Source: Variovorax sp. EL159 (GTDB lineage Bacteria; Pseudomonadota; Gammaproteobacteria; Burkholderiales; Burkholderiaceae_C). From it: DNA of 64,000 nucleotides. The stretch covers positions 682,001 to 746,000 of the forward strand of contig NZ_FMUJ01000004.1 in the NCBI RefSeq assembly GCF_900100965.1, read 5' to 3'. The position numbers and the translations under genes are program-made. Below the pieces are notes generated by a model. The model did no database searches and had not been told where the DNA came from. It saw only the letters and a list, made by a program, of their open reading frames with translations. Shown here in pieces: positions 24,382-32,368 of the stretch (positions within the stretch are counted from its first letter, which is position 1; each line of letters starts with the position of its first letter).

Positions 24382-25452
24382 TCAGTTCTTGCCCAGGCCA
24401 CCCAAAAAATGATTCGCGATGAAGAAGTGGTCTTCGTAGACGCGGTCCTGCATGTCGAGGAATTCTGCGATCGGCACCCAGCGCACCTCGGCCGCATCGT
24501 CGTCGGCGCGCACGTCCGAAAGGCCGGTCCACTGGTTGTGCGCCAGCTCGAAGAAAAATCCGTGCGTGATCGTGCGGCCGCGCTGCGAGCGGTCGGGCGC
24601 ATCGAACACATGGCTGGCCTTCATGCTGCCGTTGAGCACGGGCACGGGCACCTTGAGCCGGGTTTCTTCCTTCAGCTCGCGGACGGCAGCGTCCTGCAGC
24701 CGCTCGTGCTGGCCGACGAAGCCGCCGGGCAACGCCCAGGTGCCCTTGCCAGGGTGGAACTTGCGCTGCACCAGCAGGATGTGGCCGGCCTCGACCACGA
24801 TGGCATCGACCGTGGTGTAGATGGGCGGAAAGTCGCTGCCCGCATAGCGGTACTTGTCGCGGTAGTCGACAAGAAAGGCGCGCTCTTCGCAAAGCTCGGC
24901 GTAGTCGCCGGTGTGCGTGAACTGTTCGAGGAATGCGGCGGTGCCGTCGGGCAGGTCGGCGCGTGCGAGCTGGCCGCGGTTCTCGGGGTCGAAGTAGAGG
25001 CTGCGCACGTCGGTGGCGTTCAGGCTCTCCACGTTCTGGTGGGCCACGAACTCCCAGTGCGGGAACAGCTTGAGGTAGTAGCTCGATGCGTCCTTCAGAT
25101 GGCCCACCAGCGCCACCTTGGCCTTGGCGGGCGCATGGCCGTCCTGCTGGATGAGGCGCTCGACGGCCGACTGGATCGACGCGATCCAGAGCTGGTCGTT
25201 GTAGGGCGAGTCGCCCACGCCGACGACGCTCACGCGCATCTGGTCACTGCTGCGCAGGCAGGCGCGCACCATGCGTTCGCGCTCGTCGAAAGTGAAGGGG
25301 TTCTTGACGCTGCGCGGTGTGCGGGCGGAGCCGACCACCACGATGACCCGATCGGCGGCGCGAGAGGCCTCTTCGATGAGTCGTTGGTGACCGAAATGAA
25401 CGGGCTGGAAACGCCCGATGACGATGGCGTACTGGTACTTGCGTGTGCTCAC
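24382..25452 (-). CDS. nadM: Bifunctional NMN adenylyltransferase/Nudix hydrolase (NadM-Nudix)
   Basis: A 356-residue fusion. The N-terminal nucleotidyltransferase domain has GRFQPVHFGHQRLI (HxGH catalytic motif) near residue 15 and makes NAD from NMN and ATP. The C-terminal domain carries a Nudix box, GGFVGQHERLQDAAVRELKEE, probably acting on ADP-ribose as in the Synechocystis slr0787-type proteins. I prefer the GTG at 25452 (GGGGGA about 8 nt upstream) over a TTG ten codons further upstream. It is the first gene of the nadM-nadV operon. Confidence 0.93.
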   Translation of the reverse strand: MSTRKYQYAIVIGRFQPVHFGHQRLIEEASRAADRVIVVVGSARTPRSVKNPFTFDERERMVRACLRSSDQMRVSVVGVGDSPYNDQLWIASIQSAVERLIQQDGHAPAKAKVALVGHLKDASSYYLKLFPHWEFVAHQNVESLNATDVRSLYFDPENRGQLARADLPDGTAAFLEQFTHTGDYAELCEERAFLVDYRDKYRYAGSDFPPIYTTVDAIVVEAGHILLVQRKFHPGKGTWALPGGFVGQHERLQDAAVRELKEETRLKVPVPVLNGSMKASHVFDAPDRSQRGRTITHGFFFELAHNQWTGLSDVRADDDAAEVRWVPIAEFLDMQDRVYEDHFFIANHFLGGLGKN

Positions 25453-25568
25453 TTGGGAATCCCCCAAAAAGGGCGCGATCAACTCGCGCTTGCGGTCAGG
25501 ATAGCGCGCTCCCGCATTTCGATCAAGCCATTCTGGCGACGGCCACCGGGCCTCATCGATAATCGGCC

Positions 25569-26486
25569 ATGCCTGCGTCTCCTCCCTCCAACGGCCCGGC
25601 CCGTCGCCTGCCGGCCCGCCCTCCGACCGAATCCAGCCAGCCGTTTCGCCGCGCGCCCGCGCCGCAAGCGTCCAGCGATGGCCCGGTGCGGCTCAACAAG
25701 CGCATGGCCGAACTCAACATGTGTTCGCGCCGCGAAGCCGACGAATGGATCGCCAACGGCTGGGTCAAGGTGAACGGCAAGCCGGCCGAGATGGGCGTGA
25801 AGGTCACGCCCTCCGACCGCATCGAGATCGACAAGGCGGCCAAGGGCCAGCAGGCGAACCAGGTCACCATCCTCATCAACAAGCCCATCGGCTATGTGAG
25901 CGGGCAGGCCGAGGACGGGCATGAACCCGCGGTGGTGTTGTTCACCCCGCAGAACCGTTGGGCGGACGACAACGCGCGCTTCTTCTTCAGCCCCCAGCAG
26001 CTGCGCGGACTGGCGCCGTGCGGCCGGCTCGACATCGATTCCATCGGCCTGCTGGTCATGACGCAGGACGGCCGCGTCGCGCGCCAGCTGATCGGCGAAG
26101 ACTCGGTGATGGAAAAGGAATACCTCGTGCGCGTGGCCTACCACGGCCTGGGCCAGCCGGCGCCCACCGGCCAGCTCATTCGCATGGACGATGACGATCC
26201 CGTCACGCAGAACGTGCAGGCGGTCTTTCCGCCGGCGATGCTTGCGAAGCTGCGGCATGGCCTGAGCCTCGACGGCCAGGCGCTCAAGCCGGCGCGGGTC
26301 GAATGGCAGAACCCCGAGCAGTTGCGCTTCGTGCTCACCGAAGGCAAGAAGCGCCAGATCCGCCGCATGTGCGAGCTGGTCGGCCTGAAGGTGGTGGGCC
26401 TGAAGCGCGTGCGCATCGGCAAGGTGATGCTGGGCAACCTGCCGGTGGGGCAGTGGCGCTACCTCGGCCCGCACGAAAAGTTCTGA
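25569..26486 (+). CDS. rluF: 23S rRNA pseudouridine synthase, RluF/RluB-like
   Basis: A 305-residue RsuA/RluB/E/F-family enzyme. A Pro/Arg-rich N-terminal extension (about 40 residues) precedes an S4 RNA-binding domain (LNKRMAELNMCSRREADEWI). The catalytic domain contains GRLDIDSIGLLVMTQDG with the active-site Asp, and KKRQIRRMCELVGLKV near the C-terminus. It isomerises a uridine in 23S rRNA; which one (RluF- or RluB-type) cannot be settled here. The next gene starts 24 bp downstream. Confidence 0.88.
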   Translation: MPASPPSNGPARRLPARPPTESSQPFRRAPAPQASSDGPVRLNKRMAELNMCSRREADEWIANGWVKVNGKPAEMGVKVTPSDRIEIDKAAKGQQANQVTILINKPIGYVSGQAEDGHEPAVVLFTPQNRWADDNARFFFSPQQLRGLAPCGRLDIDSIGLLVMTQDGRVARQLIGEDSVMEKEYLVRVAYHGLGQPAPTGQLIRMDDDDPVTQNVQAVFPPAMLAKLRHGLSLDGQALKPARVEWQNPEQLRFVLTEGKKRQIRRMCELVGLKVVGLKRVRIGKVMLGNLPVGQWRYLGPHEKF

Positions 26487-26509
26487 TTGACCGAGGGCTT
26501 CGCACGCGC

Positions 26510-27634
26510 ATGGCCGCCGATGCCCCGCTGCTGAGCCTGCGCGCGCTCAACCGCGCGACGCTGGCGCGCCAGATGCTGCTGGCGCGGCGCAAGCTGTCGG
26601 CCGTGCAAGCCATCGAGCGGCTGGGCGGGTTGCAGGCGCAGGCACCGAACCCGCCTTACATCGGCCTCTGGAGCCGGCTTGAAGGCTTCGAGCGCGAACA
26701 ACTCACCGAGGCCATGCGCAAGCGCCGCATCGTGCGCATGTCGGGGATGCGCTCGACCCTGCACCTGATGACGGCGGCCGACGCGCTGGCATGGCGTCCG
26801 CTGCTGGAGCCCGTGCACCAGCGCGGCCTGCTGGGCAACCACAAGCGGGCGCTCGACGGCCTCGATCGCGCGGCCGTGGTCGCGGCCGGCCGTGCGCTGC
26901 TCGACCAGCGCCCGCACACCAGCGCCGAGCTGGGGCAGGCGCTCGGCGCACGCTGGAAGGGGCGCGAGACCGCATCGCTGGCCGCGCTGATCCGCAACAA
27001 CGTGCCGCTGGTGCACCTGCCGCCCGCCGGCAGCTGGAACTCGCACCAGAGCGCGTTGCTGCAGCCCATCGGGCACTGGCTCGGTGAATCTGCCGCCGGC
27101 GTCGCTCCGGCCACGCAGGACGACCTGCTGCTGCGCTACCTCGCCGCCTTTGGCCCCGCCACGCTGGCCGATGCGGGCGCGTGGTCGGGCCTGACCGGCT
27201 GGAAGGCAGTGGCCGAACGCCTGCGGCCAAAGCTGCGCGTGTTCGTGGGCGAGCAGGGCGAGGAATTGTTCGACCTGCCGCGCGCGCCGCGCCCCGACCC
27301 CGACACACCCGCGCCGCCGCGCCTCGTCGCCGAGTGGGACAACCTGCTGCTCTCGCATGCCGACCGCAGCCGCGTGCTGAGCGAGGCACATCGCGCGCGT
27401 GTGTTCACCATCAACGGCATCGTGCGCGGCACGGTGCTGCTCGACGGCTTCGTCGCGGGCGTGTGGAAGATCGAGCGGGCGAAGAACACCGCCGCCGTGG
27501 TGCTGGAGCCGTTCACGCGCTGGTCGAAGGCCGACCGGCTCGGCGTGCAGGAAGAGGCAATGCGGCTGCTGGCATTCACCGCCGCTGATGGCGACGGCGA
27601 TGAAAGCGAGCGGCACGCCGTTCGCATGCCCTGA
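26510..27634 (+). CDS. Winged-helix AlkZ/YcaQ-family protein (HTH_42), putative DNA glycosylase
   Basis: A 374-residue protein of the HTH_42 family, which includes E. coli YcaQ and Streptomyces AlkZ, glycosylases that unhook interstrand cross-links or excise bulky alkylated bases. The family signature is visible: ARRKLSAVQAIERLGGLQAQAP near the N-terminus, RMSGMRSTLHLM, and a late LAEWDNLLLSHADRSRV-like block (seen as VAEWDNLLLSHADR). QAQ near residue 45 matches the AlkZ-type catalytic Q-x-Q arrangement rather than the YcaQ Q-x-D. Start is ATG 26510. Catalytic activity is inferred. Confidence 0.78.
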   Translation: MAADAPLLSLRALNRATLARQMLLARRKLSAVQAIERLGGLQAQAPNPPYIGLWSRLEGFEREQLTEAMRKRRIVRMSGMRSTLHLMTAADALAWRPLLEPVHQRGLLGNHKRALDGLDRAAVVAAGRALLDQRPHTSAELGQALGARWKGRETASLAALIRNNVPLVHLPPAGSWNSHQSALLQPIGHWLGESAAGVAPATQDDLLLRYLAAFGPATLADAGAWSGLTGWKAVAERLRPKLRVFVGEQGEELFDLPRAPRPDPDTPAPPRLVAEWDNLLLSHADRSRVLSEAHRARVFTINGIVRGTVLLDGFVAGVWKIERAKNTAAVVLEPFTRWSKADRLGVQEEAMRLLAFTAADGDGDESERHAVRMP

Positions 27635-27759
27635 ACCTGCTGCACTGTGCGGCGGCCAAGTCAGTCCCGTCTAATTCTTCGCCCTTAGGCTGCGCCACGG
27701 CGCAAGCACTTCCGGTCATCCCGATCGCGTGCTACCTTGCGGCCGAAGGAGTCGCTGCA

Positions 27760-28416
27760 ATGCGCGTGCTTTTGGTGGAAGACGACGAAATGATCGGGCG
27801 CAGCCTGAAACAGGCGCTCGAGGGCGCGGGCTGGTCCGCCGATTGGGTGCGCGACGGCGAGCTCGCGCAAAGCGCTCTCGGCGATGGCGGCTACACCTGC
27901 GTGCTGCTCGACCTGGGCCTGCCCAAACAAGACGGCACCGAGGTGCTGCGGCGCGCCCGCGAACGCGGCGACGCCACGCCGGTGCTGGTGCTGACCGCGC
28001 GCGACGGGGTCGACGACCGCATCCACAGCCTCGACCTCGGCGCCGACGATTACCTGCTCAAGCCCTTCGAATTTCGCGAGCTGCTCGCGCGCATGCGGGC
28101 CGTCGTGCGTCGCCGCGACGGCGCTGCGCACTCGCTGGTCGGCAGCGGCGCGCTGCAGCTGGACCTCACCACGCGCGAGGTGGTGGTGAACGGCGCACGC
28201 GAGGCGCTGACCGCGCGCGAGTTCGCGCTGCTGCATGCGCTGCTGGAGCGGCCCGGCGCCATCCTCTCGCGCGAGCAGCTTGAAAACCGCATCTACGGCT
28301 GGGGCGAGGAAGTGACGAGCAATGCCATCGACGTGCTGATCCACGGCATGCGCCGCAAGCTCGGTGCGGATGCGATCCGCAACGTGCGCGGCCTGGGTTG
28401 GCGCGTGGCGGCATGA
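27760..28416 (+). CDS. OmpR-family response regulator (QseB/PmrA-like)
   Basis: A 218-residue response regulator with acidic residues E7-D9, phospho-acceptor Asp51 in CVLLDLGLPKQDG, the TPVLVLTARD threonine and the LLKPFEFREL lysine. The C-terminal winged helix ends NAIDVLIHGMRRKLG...RGLGWRV, the pattern of QseB/PmrA-type regulators. A weak AAGGAG lies before ATG 27760. The cognate kinase start overlaps the stop (ATGA). A likely binding dyad lies just past the kinase gene. Confidence 0.93.
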   Translation: MRVLLVEDDEMIGRSLKQALEGAGWSADWVRDGELAQSALGDGGYTCVLLDLGLPKQDGTEVLRRARERGDATPVLVLTARDGVDDRIHSLDLGADDYLLKPFEFRELLARMRAVVRRRDGAAHSLVGSGALQLDLTTREVVVNGAREALTAREFALLHALLERPGAILSREQLENRIYGWGEEVTSNAIDVLIHGMRRKLGADAIRNVRGLGWRVAA

Positions 28417-29795
28417 ACGGTGCAACGCGCGGCCACGGCCGGTGGTGGCGGCCGCGTTCGCTGCGCACGCAACTGCTGCTGTGGCTGATCACGCTGCACG
28501 TGCTTGCGGCCGTGCTCACGGCGTGGTTTTCTTTTCTGGCCTACGGCAACCTGGTCCACAACGCGCTGGATGACCAGATGCGGCTGGTGGCCGAGTCGTA
28601 TACGGGCAGCGATCAGCCCAAGACGCCACGCGAGATGGACGGCGAGGCCGCCTTCTCGCGCGGCGCGTTCATCGTGCAGATATGGAGCGCCGACGGCACC
28701 ACGCTGCGCGCGAGTTCATGGCCCGCGCTGTCGGTGCCGCTGCAGCCGAGCATCGGCTTCAGCGACGTGAGTGCGGGTGCGCACGCGCAATCGAGCTGGC
28801 GCGTGTTCACCGCCGAGCCCGGTCCGCGCGCCGACCAGCCGCGCGTGCAGGTGCTGCAGAACGAGGACTACCGCCGCCGCCGCGCGCTGCGGCGCGCCTT
28901 GCTCGAAGGCTTGCCGATTGCGCTGCTGTTGCCTGTGGCGTTGCTGATCCTGTGGCTCATCGTGTCCGCCGCGTCGCGCTCGCTGCGCGCGGTGGCGCGC
29001 GAAGTGGCGTCGCAGGACGAGCGCAGCCCCACCGAGTTGTCGCTTGCGCGCGTGCCCGACGAGATCGCGCCGCTGGTGGGGGCCTTCAACAACCTGCTGT
29101 CGCGCGTGCGCAGTGCCTTCGCCACGCAACGGCGCTTCGTGCAGGACGCGGCGCATGAGCTGCGCACGCCGATGGCGGCCATCGGCCTGCAGATCGAGAA
29201 CCTGCGCTCACACGTGCCGGCCGGCGAGGCCACGGAGCGCTTCAACCAGCTCGAAGCCGGCGTGACGCGCGCGCAGCACCTGATCGAACAGCTGCTGCAT
29301 CTCTCGCGGCAGGATGCACCGCAACGCGGCGCTGCCGGCGAGCGTGTCGACATCGAGGTGCTGCTGCGCGAGAGCGTGAGCCAGCTCATGGTGCTGGCCG
29401 ATGCACGCTGCGTGGATGTGGGCTTCGAGGGCACCACGGCGGCGGTGGTGTTCGCGCCGGCCGCCGAACTGCGCAGCGTGTTCGACAACCTGATCGACAA
29501 CGCGCTGCGCTACGCGCCCGAAGGTGGCGTGGTCGACGTACGGCTGCACACCTTCGACGGGCATGCGGTGGTCGATGTGCTCGACAACGGCCCCGGCATT
29601 CCGCAGGCTGCGATGGGCCGCGTGTTCGATCGCTTCTTCCGCGTGCCGGGCGCGGCGGCGGGTGGCAGCGGGCTGGGGCTTGCGATCGCGCGCACGGCGG
29701 CCGAACGGCACGGCCTGCGCATCGAACTGCGCAACCGCATCGACAGCCGGGGCCTGATGGCACGTGTGCATTTGCCCGCGTCGATGGCGCAGTGA
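28413..29795 (+). CDS. Sensor histidine kinase (QseC-like)
   Basis: A 460-residue inner-membrane kinase. Two transmembrane helices (about residues 19-43 and 171-193) flank a periplasmic sensor of about 125 residues; a HAMP-like linker follows. HisKA has DAAHELRTPM near residue 250; HATPase shows NLIDNALRYAP, DNGPGIP and GSGLGLAIA. Start ATG 28413 overlaps the regulator stop; an upstream TTG at 28398 is less likely. The signal is unknown, although the small secreted protein downstream is a candidate partner or target. Confidence 0.92.
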   Translation: MNGATRGHGRWWRPRSLRTQLLLWLITLHVLAAVLTAWFSFLAYGNLVHNALDDQMRLVAESYTGSDQPKTPREMDGEAAFSRGAFIVQIWSADGTTLRASSWPALSVPLQPSIGFSDVSAGAHAQSSWRVFTAEPGPRADQPRVQVLQNEDYRRRRALRRALLEGLPIALLLPVALLILWLIVSAASRSLRAVAREVASQDERSPTELSLARVPDEIAPLVGAFNNLLSRVRSAFATQRRFVQDAAHELRTPMAAIGLQIENLRSHVPAGEATERFNQLEAGVTRAQHLIEQLLHLSRQDAPQRGAAGERVDIEVLLRESVSQLMVLADARCVDVGFEGTTAAVVFAPAAELRSVFDNLIDNALRYAPEGGVVDVRLHTFDGHAVVDVLDNGPGIPQAAMGRVFDRFFRVPGAAAGGSGLGLAIARTAAERHGLRIELRNRIDSRGLMARVHLPASMAQ

Positions 29796-29842
29796 TCTGC
29801 GAAACAGCGAACCAGCGCTTGCGTGAAACCAAAGCGGTATTT

Positions 29843-29869
29843 TTAAGCGCAACGCTAACCCGCGCTTAA
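29843..29869. promoter_or_regulatory. Perfect dyad TTAAGCGC-N11-GCGCTTAA
   Basis: TTAAGCGC (29843-29850) and GCGCTTAA (29862-29869) are perfect inverted arms with an 11-bp spacer, 48 bp past the kinase stop and 115 bp before the next start. There is no T-run, so it is not a terminator. TTAA-containing half sites are typical of QseB/PmrA regulators, making this a candidate operator for the adjacent response regulator. Confidence 0.55.
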
Positions 29870-29983
29870 CTCTTCGCTCACCTTCATCTCAGTCTGCCTG
29901 CCTAGAGTGCATTCAGGTCCTGCCACGCGCAGTTCGCGCGATGGCACGTGACCGGAGACAACCTGCTCTCAGGAGAACACACC

Positions 29984-30322
29984 ATGCGCAATTCCTTCAA
30001 GCTTCTCGCCGTTGGTTCCTTTGCTGCGCTTGCAGCGCTGGGCGCGGTCAATGCGTCGGCCGAAACCACCGATGGTTCGGACTTCCACCCGCTGCAGATG
30101 AACTCACCGGAAAAGCCGGAAGTGCAAGCCGGTGCCATGGCGGCCGCCCGTCCGAGCGGCACGGAAGCCGTCGGTCAGTCGACCTCTGCACCCGCGATGA
30201 ATTCGACGACGCCGGTGTCCGACATCCAGGCCGGCGCCTGGGCGGCTTCGCACCCCACCGGCACGGAGCCGATCGGGCAATCGACTTCACTGCCGCTGGT
30301 GAAGTCGAGCAGCGGAAGCTGA
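29984..30322 (+). CDS. Small secreted protein with two internal repeats
   Basis: A 112-residue exported protein: Sec signal MRNSFKLLAVGSFAALAALG... with likely cleavage after NASA. The mature chain of about 88 residues contains two imperfect copies of a 24-residue unit, QAGAMAAARPSGTEAVGQST and QAGAWAASHPTGTEPIGQST, each followed by a short hydrophobic end. No cysteines. It has a strong RBS (AGGAGAACACACC before ATG). It lies directly behind the two-component operon and its candidate operator, so regulation by that system is likely. Function unknown; periplasmic. Confidence 0.83.
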   Translation: MRNSFKLLAVGSFAALAALGAVNASAETTDGSDFHPLQMNSPEKPEVQAGAMAAARPSGTEAVGQSTSAPAMNSTTPVSDIQAGAWAASHPTGTEPIGQSTSLPLVKSSSGS

Positions 30323-30374
30323 GTCGGTAGCAATCGACACATAGCTTCCGCCGCGGCTCACGACAACGACGGCA

Positions 30375-31079
30375 TCAGTCGTCGTTGTTGCTGAGCAGAG
30401 CGCGGTAGATCACCGCGCCGATGATCGCGCCCGCGATGGGCGCGACCCAGAACAGCCAGAGTTCCGACACGGCATAGGACGGCCCGAACAGGGCCGGGCC
30501 CGTGCTGCGTGCGGGGTTCACAGACGTGTTGGTCACCGGGATCGAGATCAGGTGGATCAACGTGAGGCACAGGCCGATCGACAGGCCCGCGAAGCCGCCT
30601 GCCGCACGCTTGGCGGTGGAGCCGAGGATCACGATCAGGAACACCGCGGTCATCACGACCTCGCACAGCAATGCGGCCGTCATGCCGTACTTGCCGGGCG
30701 AGTGCTCGCCATAGCCGTTGGTGGCGAAGCCGCCGATGTCGGCACCGGGCTTGCCGGTGGCGATGAGGTAGAGCACGCCGGCCGCCGCGATGGCACCCAG
30801 CACCTGCGACACGATGTAGCCCGCGAGCTCCGAAGCCTTGAAGCGGCCAGCGGCTGCAAGGCCGATCGACACCGCCGGATTGAAGTGGCCGCCCGAGATC
30901 GGACCGAGTGCATACGCACCCGTCACCACCGTGAGGCCGAAGGCGAGTGCGACGCCCAGAAAGCCGATGCCGGTACCTGGAAAGGCCGCGGCCAGAACTG
31001 CGCTTCCGCAGCCTCCGAGCGTGAGCCAGAAAGTACCAATGAACTCCGCAGACCATTTTTTGTAGGTACTGTGTTCCAT
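30375..31079 (-). CDS. aqpZ: Aquaporin Z
   Basis: A 234-residue six-helix water channel. Both NPA boxes are intact (GGHFNPAVS near residue 65 and VNPARST near 188). The selectivity-filter context resembles AqpZ: His in the fifth-helix stretch TLIHLISIP and Arg directly after the second NPA. The N-terminal EFIGTFWLTLGGCGSAVLAA segment is typical. It mediates rapid water flux across the inner membrane during osmotic change. It is monocistronic; the 31080-31258 gap upstream holds its promoter. Confidence 0.96.
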   Translation of the reverse strand: MEHSTYKKWSAEFIGTFWLTLGGCGSAVLAAAFPGTGIGFLGVALAFGLTVVTGAYALGPISGGHFNPAVSIGLAAAGRFKASELAGYIVSQVLGAIAAAGVLYLIATGKPGADIGGFATNGYGEHSPGKYGMTAALLCEVVMTAVFLIVILGSTAKRAAGGFAGLSIGLCLTLIHLISIPVTNTSVNPARSTGPALFGPSYAVSELWLFWVAPIAGAIIGAVIYRALLSNNDD

Positions 31080-31258
31080 AACGCTCCATCCTGAAGTTGA
31101 GAAAACGCACGCGGCCGAAGCCAGGCGCGGGCGGATTCTGAAACGAGAAATGGAGAGAGTCGAGCATGTCGTTGCGATGAACGGAACCTGTTCACGAACA
31201 ACGCAGCTTTTGTGCGGTGCCGCAACTGCGTTGCATGTGAACGGAAGGCCTCAATACC

Positions 31259-32269
31259 TCAAAGCGTGATGACGATCTTTCCGAAGGCGCCGCGTTCCAG
31301 GTGATCGAGCGCCGCAGGCAATGCGTCGAAACCGTACTGCGCAGCGATCACCGGCTTGAGCGCGTTGACGTCGATGGCGCGCACCAGGTCTTCGAGCGCG
31401 CGCCGATGGCCGACGCCGATGCCCTGCACCGTCACGCGGCCGAGCACCATGGCGTAGAACGACGCGCTCAGCGTGTCGCCGCCGAGCATGCCGATGATCG
31501 ACACGCGGCCGCCTTGCTTCGTGGCCTGCAATGAGCGGTCGAGATTGGGGCCGCTCGACAGTTCGAGCACATGGTCGGCACCACGACCGCCCGTGAGGCG
31601 CCGCACTTCGGCCGGCCAGTCGCTGTCGCGCAGCAGCGCGTGCGAGGCCCCGAGTGCGAGCGTCTGCGCGCGCTTGTCATCGCTGCCCGTCACCACGATG
31701 GCTTGCGCGCCATGCAGCCGCGCGAGCTGCAGCCCGAACAGCGCGACACCGCCGGTGCCGTGGATCAGCACGGTCTCGCCGGCGCGCAATCCGCCGGTCT
31801 CGGCCAGTGCGAACCATGCGGTCAGGCCCGCGCACGGCAGCGTGCTCGCTTCCGAAAGGCTCAGCGTGCTGGGCGCGGCCACGGCCCATGCCGCGTCGAT
31901 CAGCACATGCGACGCCAGCGTGCCCGGGCCGGGGCCGCCCAGCAGCGTGGTGTCGGCGTGCCAGTGGCTGTCGATCCAGCCGCCCCAGAAGGTGTTGACC
32001 ACGCGGTCGCCCGCGGCGAAGCGGGTCACGCCGGGGCCGGCGGCCACCACGGTGCCGGCCATGTCGGAGCCGGGCGTGAAGGGCAGGCCGAGCGGCATGC
32101 CCATGCCGTCGCGAATCATCAGCAGGTCGCGGTAGTTGAGTGCAACCGCACCGACCTTCACCAGGATCTGGCCCGCGCCCGGCGTGGGCATCGGCGCTTC
32201 GGCTTGTTCGAGGTGGGTGCGGCCCAGCCGGGGCAGTTGCCAGCGGCGCAGGGTGTCGGGTTCTTGCAT
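31259..32269 (-). CDS. NAD(P)-dependent MDR alcohol dehydrogenase, zinc-independent type
   Basis: A 336-residue medium-chain dehydrogenase. N-terminal NYRDLLMIRDGMGMPL and TPGSDMAGTVVAAG, and Rossmann motif IHGTGGVALFGLQLA near residue 165, place it near quinone-oxidoreductase/ADH-like proteins. Catalytic zinc ligands are not obvious. The gene is divergent from a LysR regulator (99-bp gap with palindromic sites), the usual arrangement for regulator-controlled enzymes. The substrate is unknown. The frame extends far upstream through the LysR gene, but ATG 32269 is the sensible start. Confidence 0.85.
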   Translation of the reverse strand: MQEPDTLRRWQLPRLGRTHLEQAEAPMPTPGAGQILVKVGAVALNYRDLLMIRDGMGMPLGLPFTPGSDMAGTVVAAGPGVTRFAAGDRVVNTFWGGWIDSHWHADTTLLGGPGPGTLASHVLIDAAWAVAAPSTLSLSEASTLPCAGLTAWFALAETGGLRAGETVLIHGTGGVALFGLQLARLHGAQAIVVTGSDDKRAQTLALGASHALLRDSDWPAEVRRLTGGRGADHVLELSSGPNLDRSLQATKQGGRVSIIGMLGGDTLSASFYAMVLGRVTVQGIGVGHRRALEDLVRAIDVNALKPVIAAQYGFDALPAALDHLERGAFGKIVITL

Positions 32270-32310
32270 TGGAAGGCTCCACGAATGACAGGGAGCCGCC
32301 ATGCTATTGA

Positions 32311-32368
32311 GGATACGAGGTATCCGGTGGTGGATAATTTTCTCTTTACTGGTGCTTGAAAGTATCCA
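32311..32368. promoter_or_regulatory. Candidate LysR operator with repeated GGATA/TATCC half-sites
   Basis: GGATAC-GAG-GTATCC at 32311-32325 is a perfect odd palindrome. A second, wider pair, TGGATA (32331-32336) and TATCCA (32363-32368), ends at the base before the LysR start. Four related half-sites in the 99-bp divergent spacer fit the recognition-plus-activation site layout of LysR regulators. Binding is inferred. Confidence 0.55.

Noticed and set aside
22744..25773. 1009-codon plus-strand open frame opposite nadV and nadM
   Set aside because: Shadow of two conserved minus-strand enzymes; no recognisable motif, and it runs through hairpin element D.
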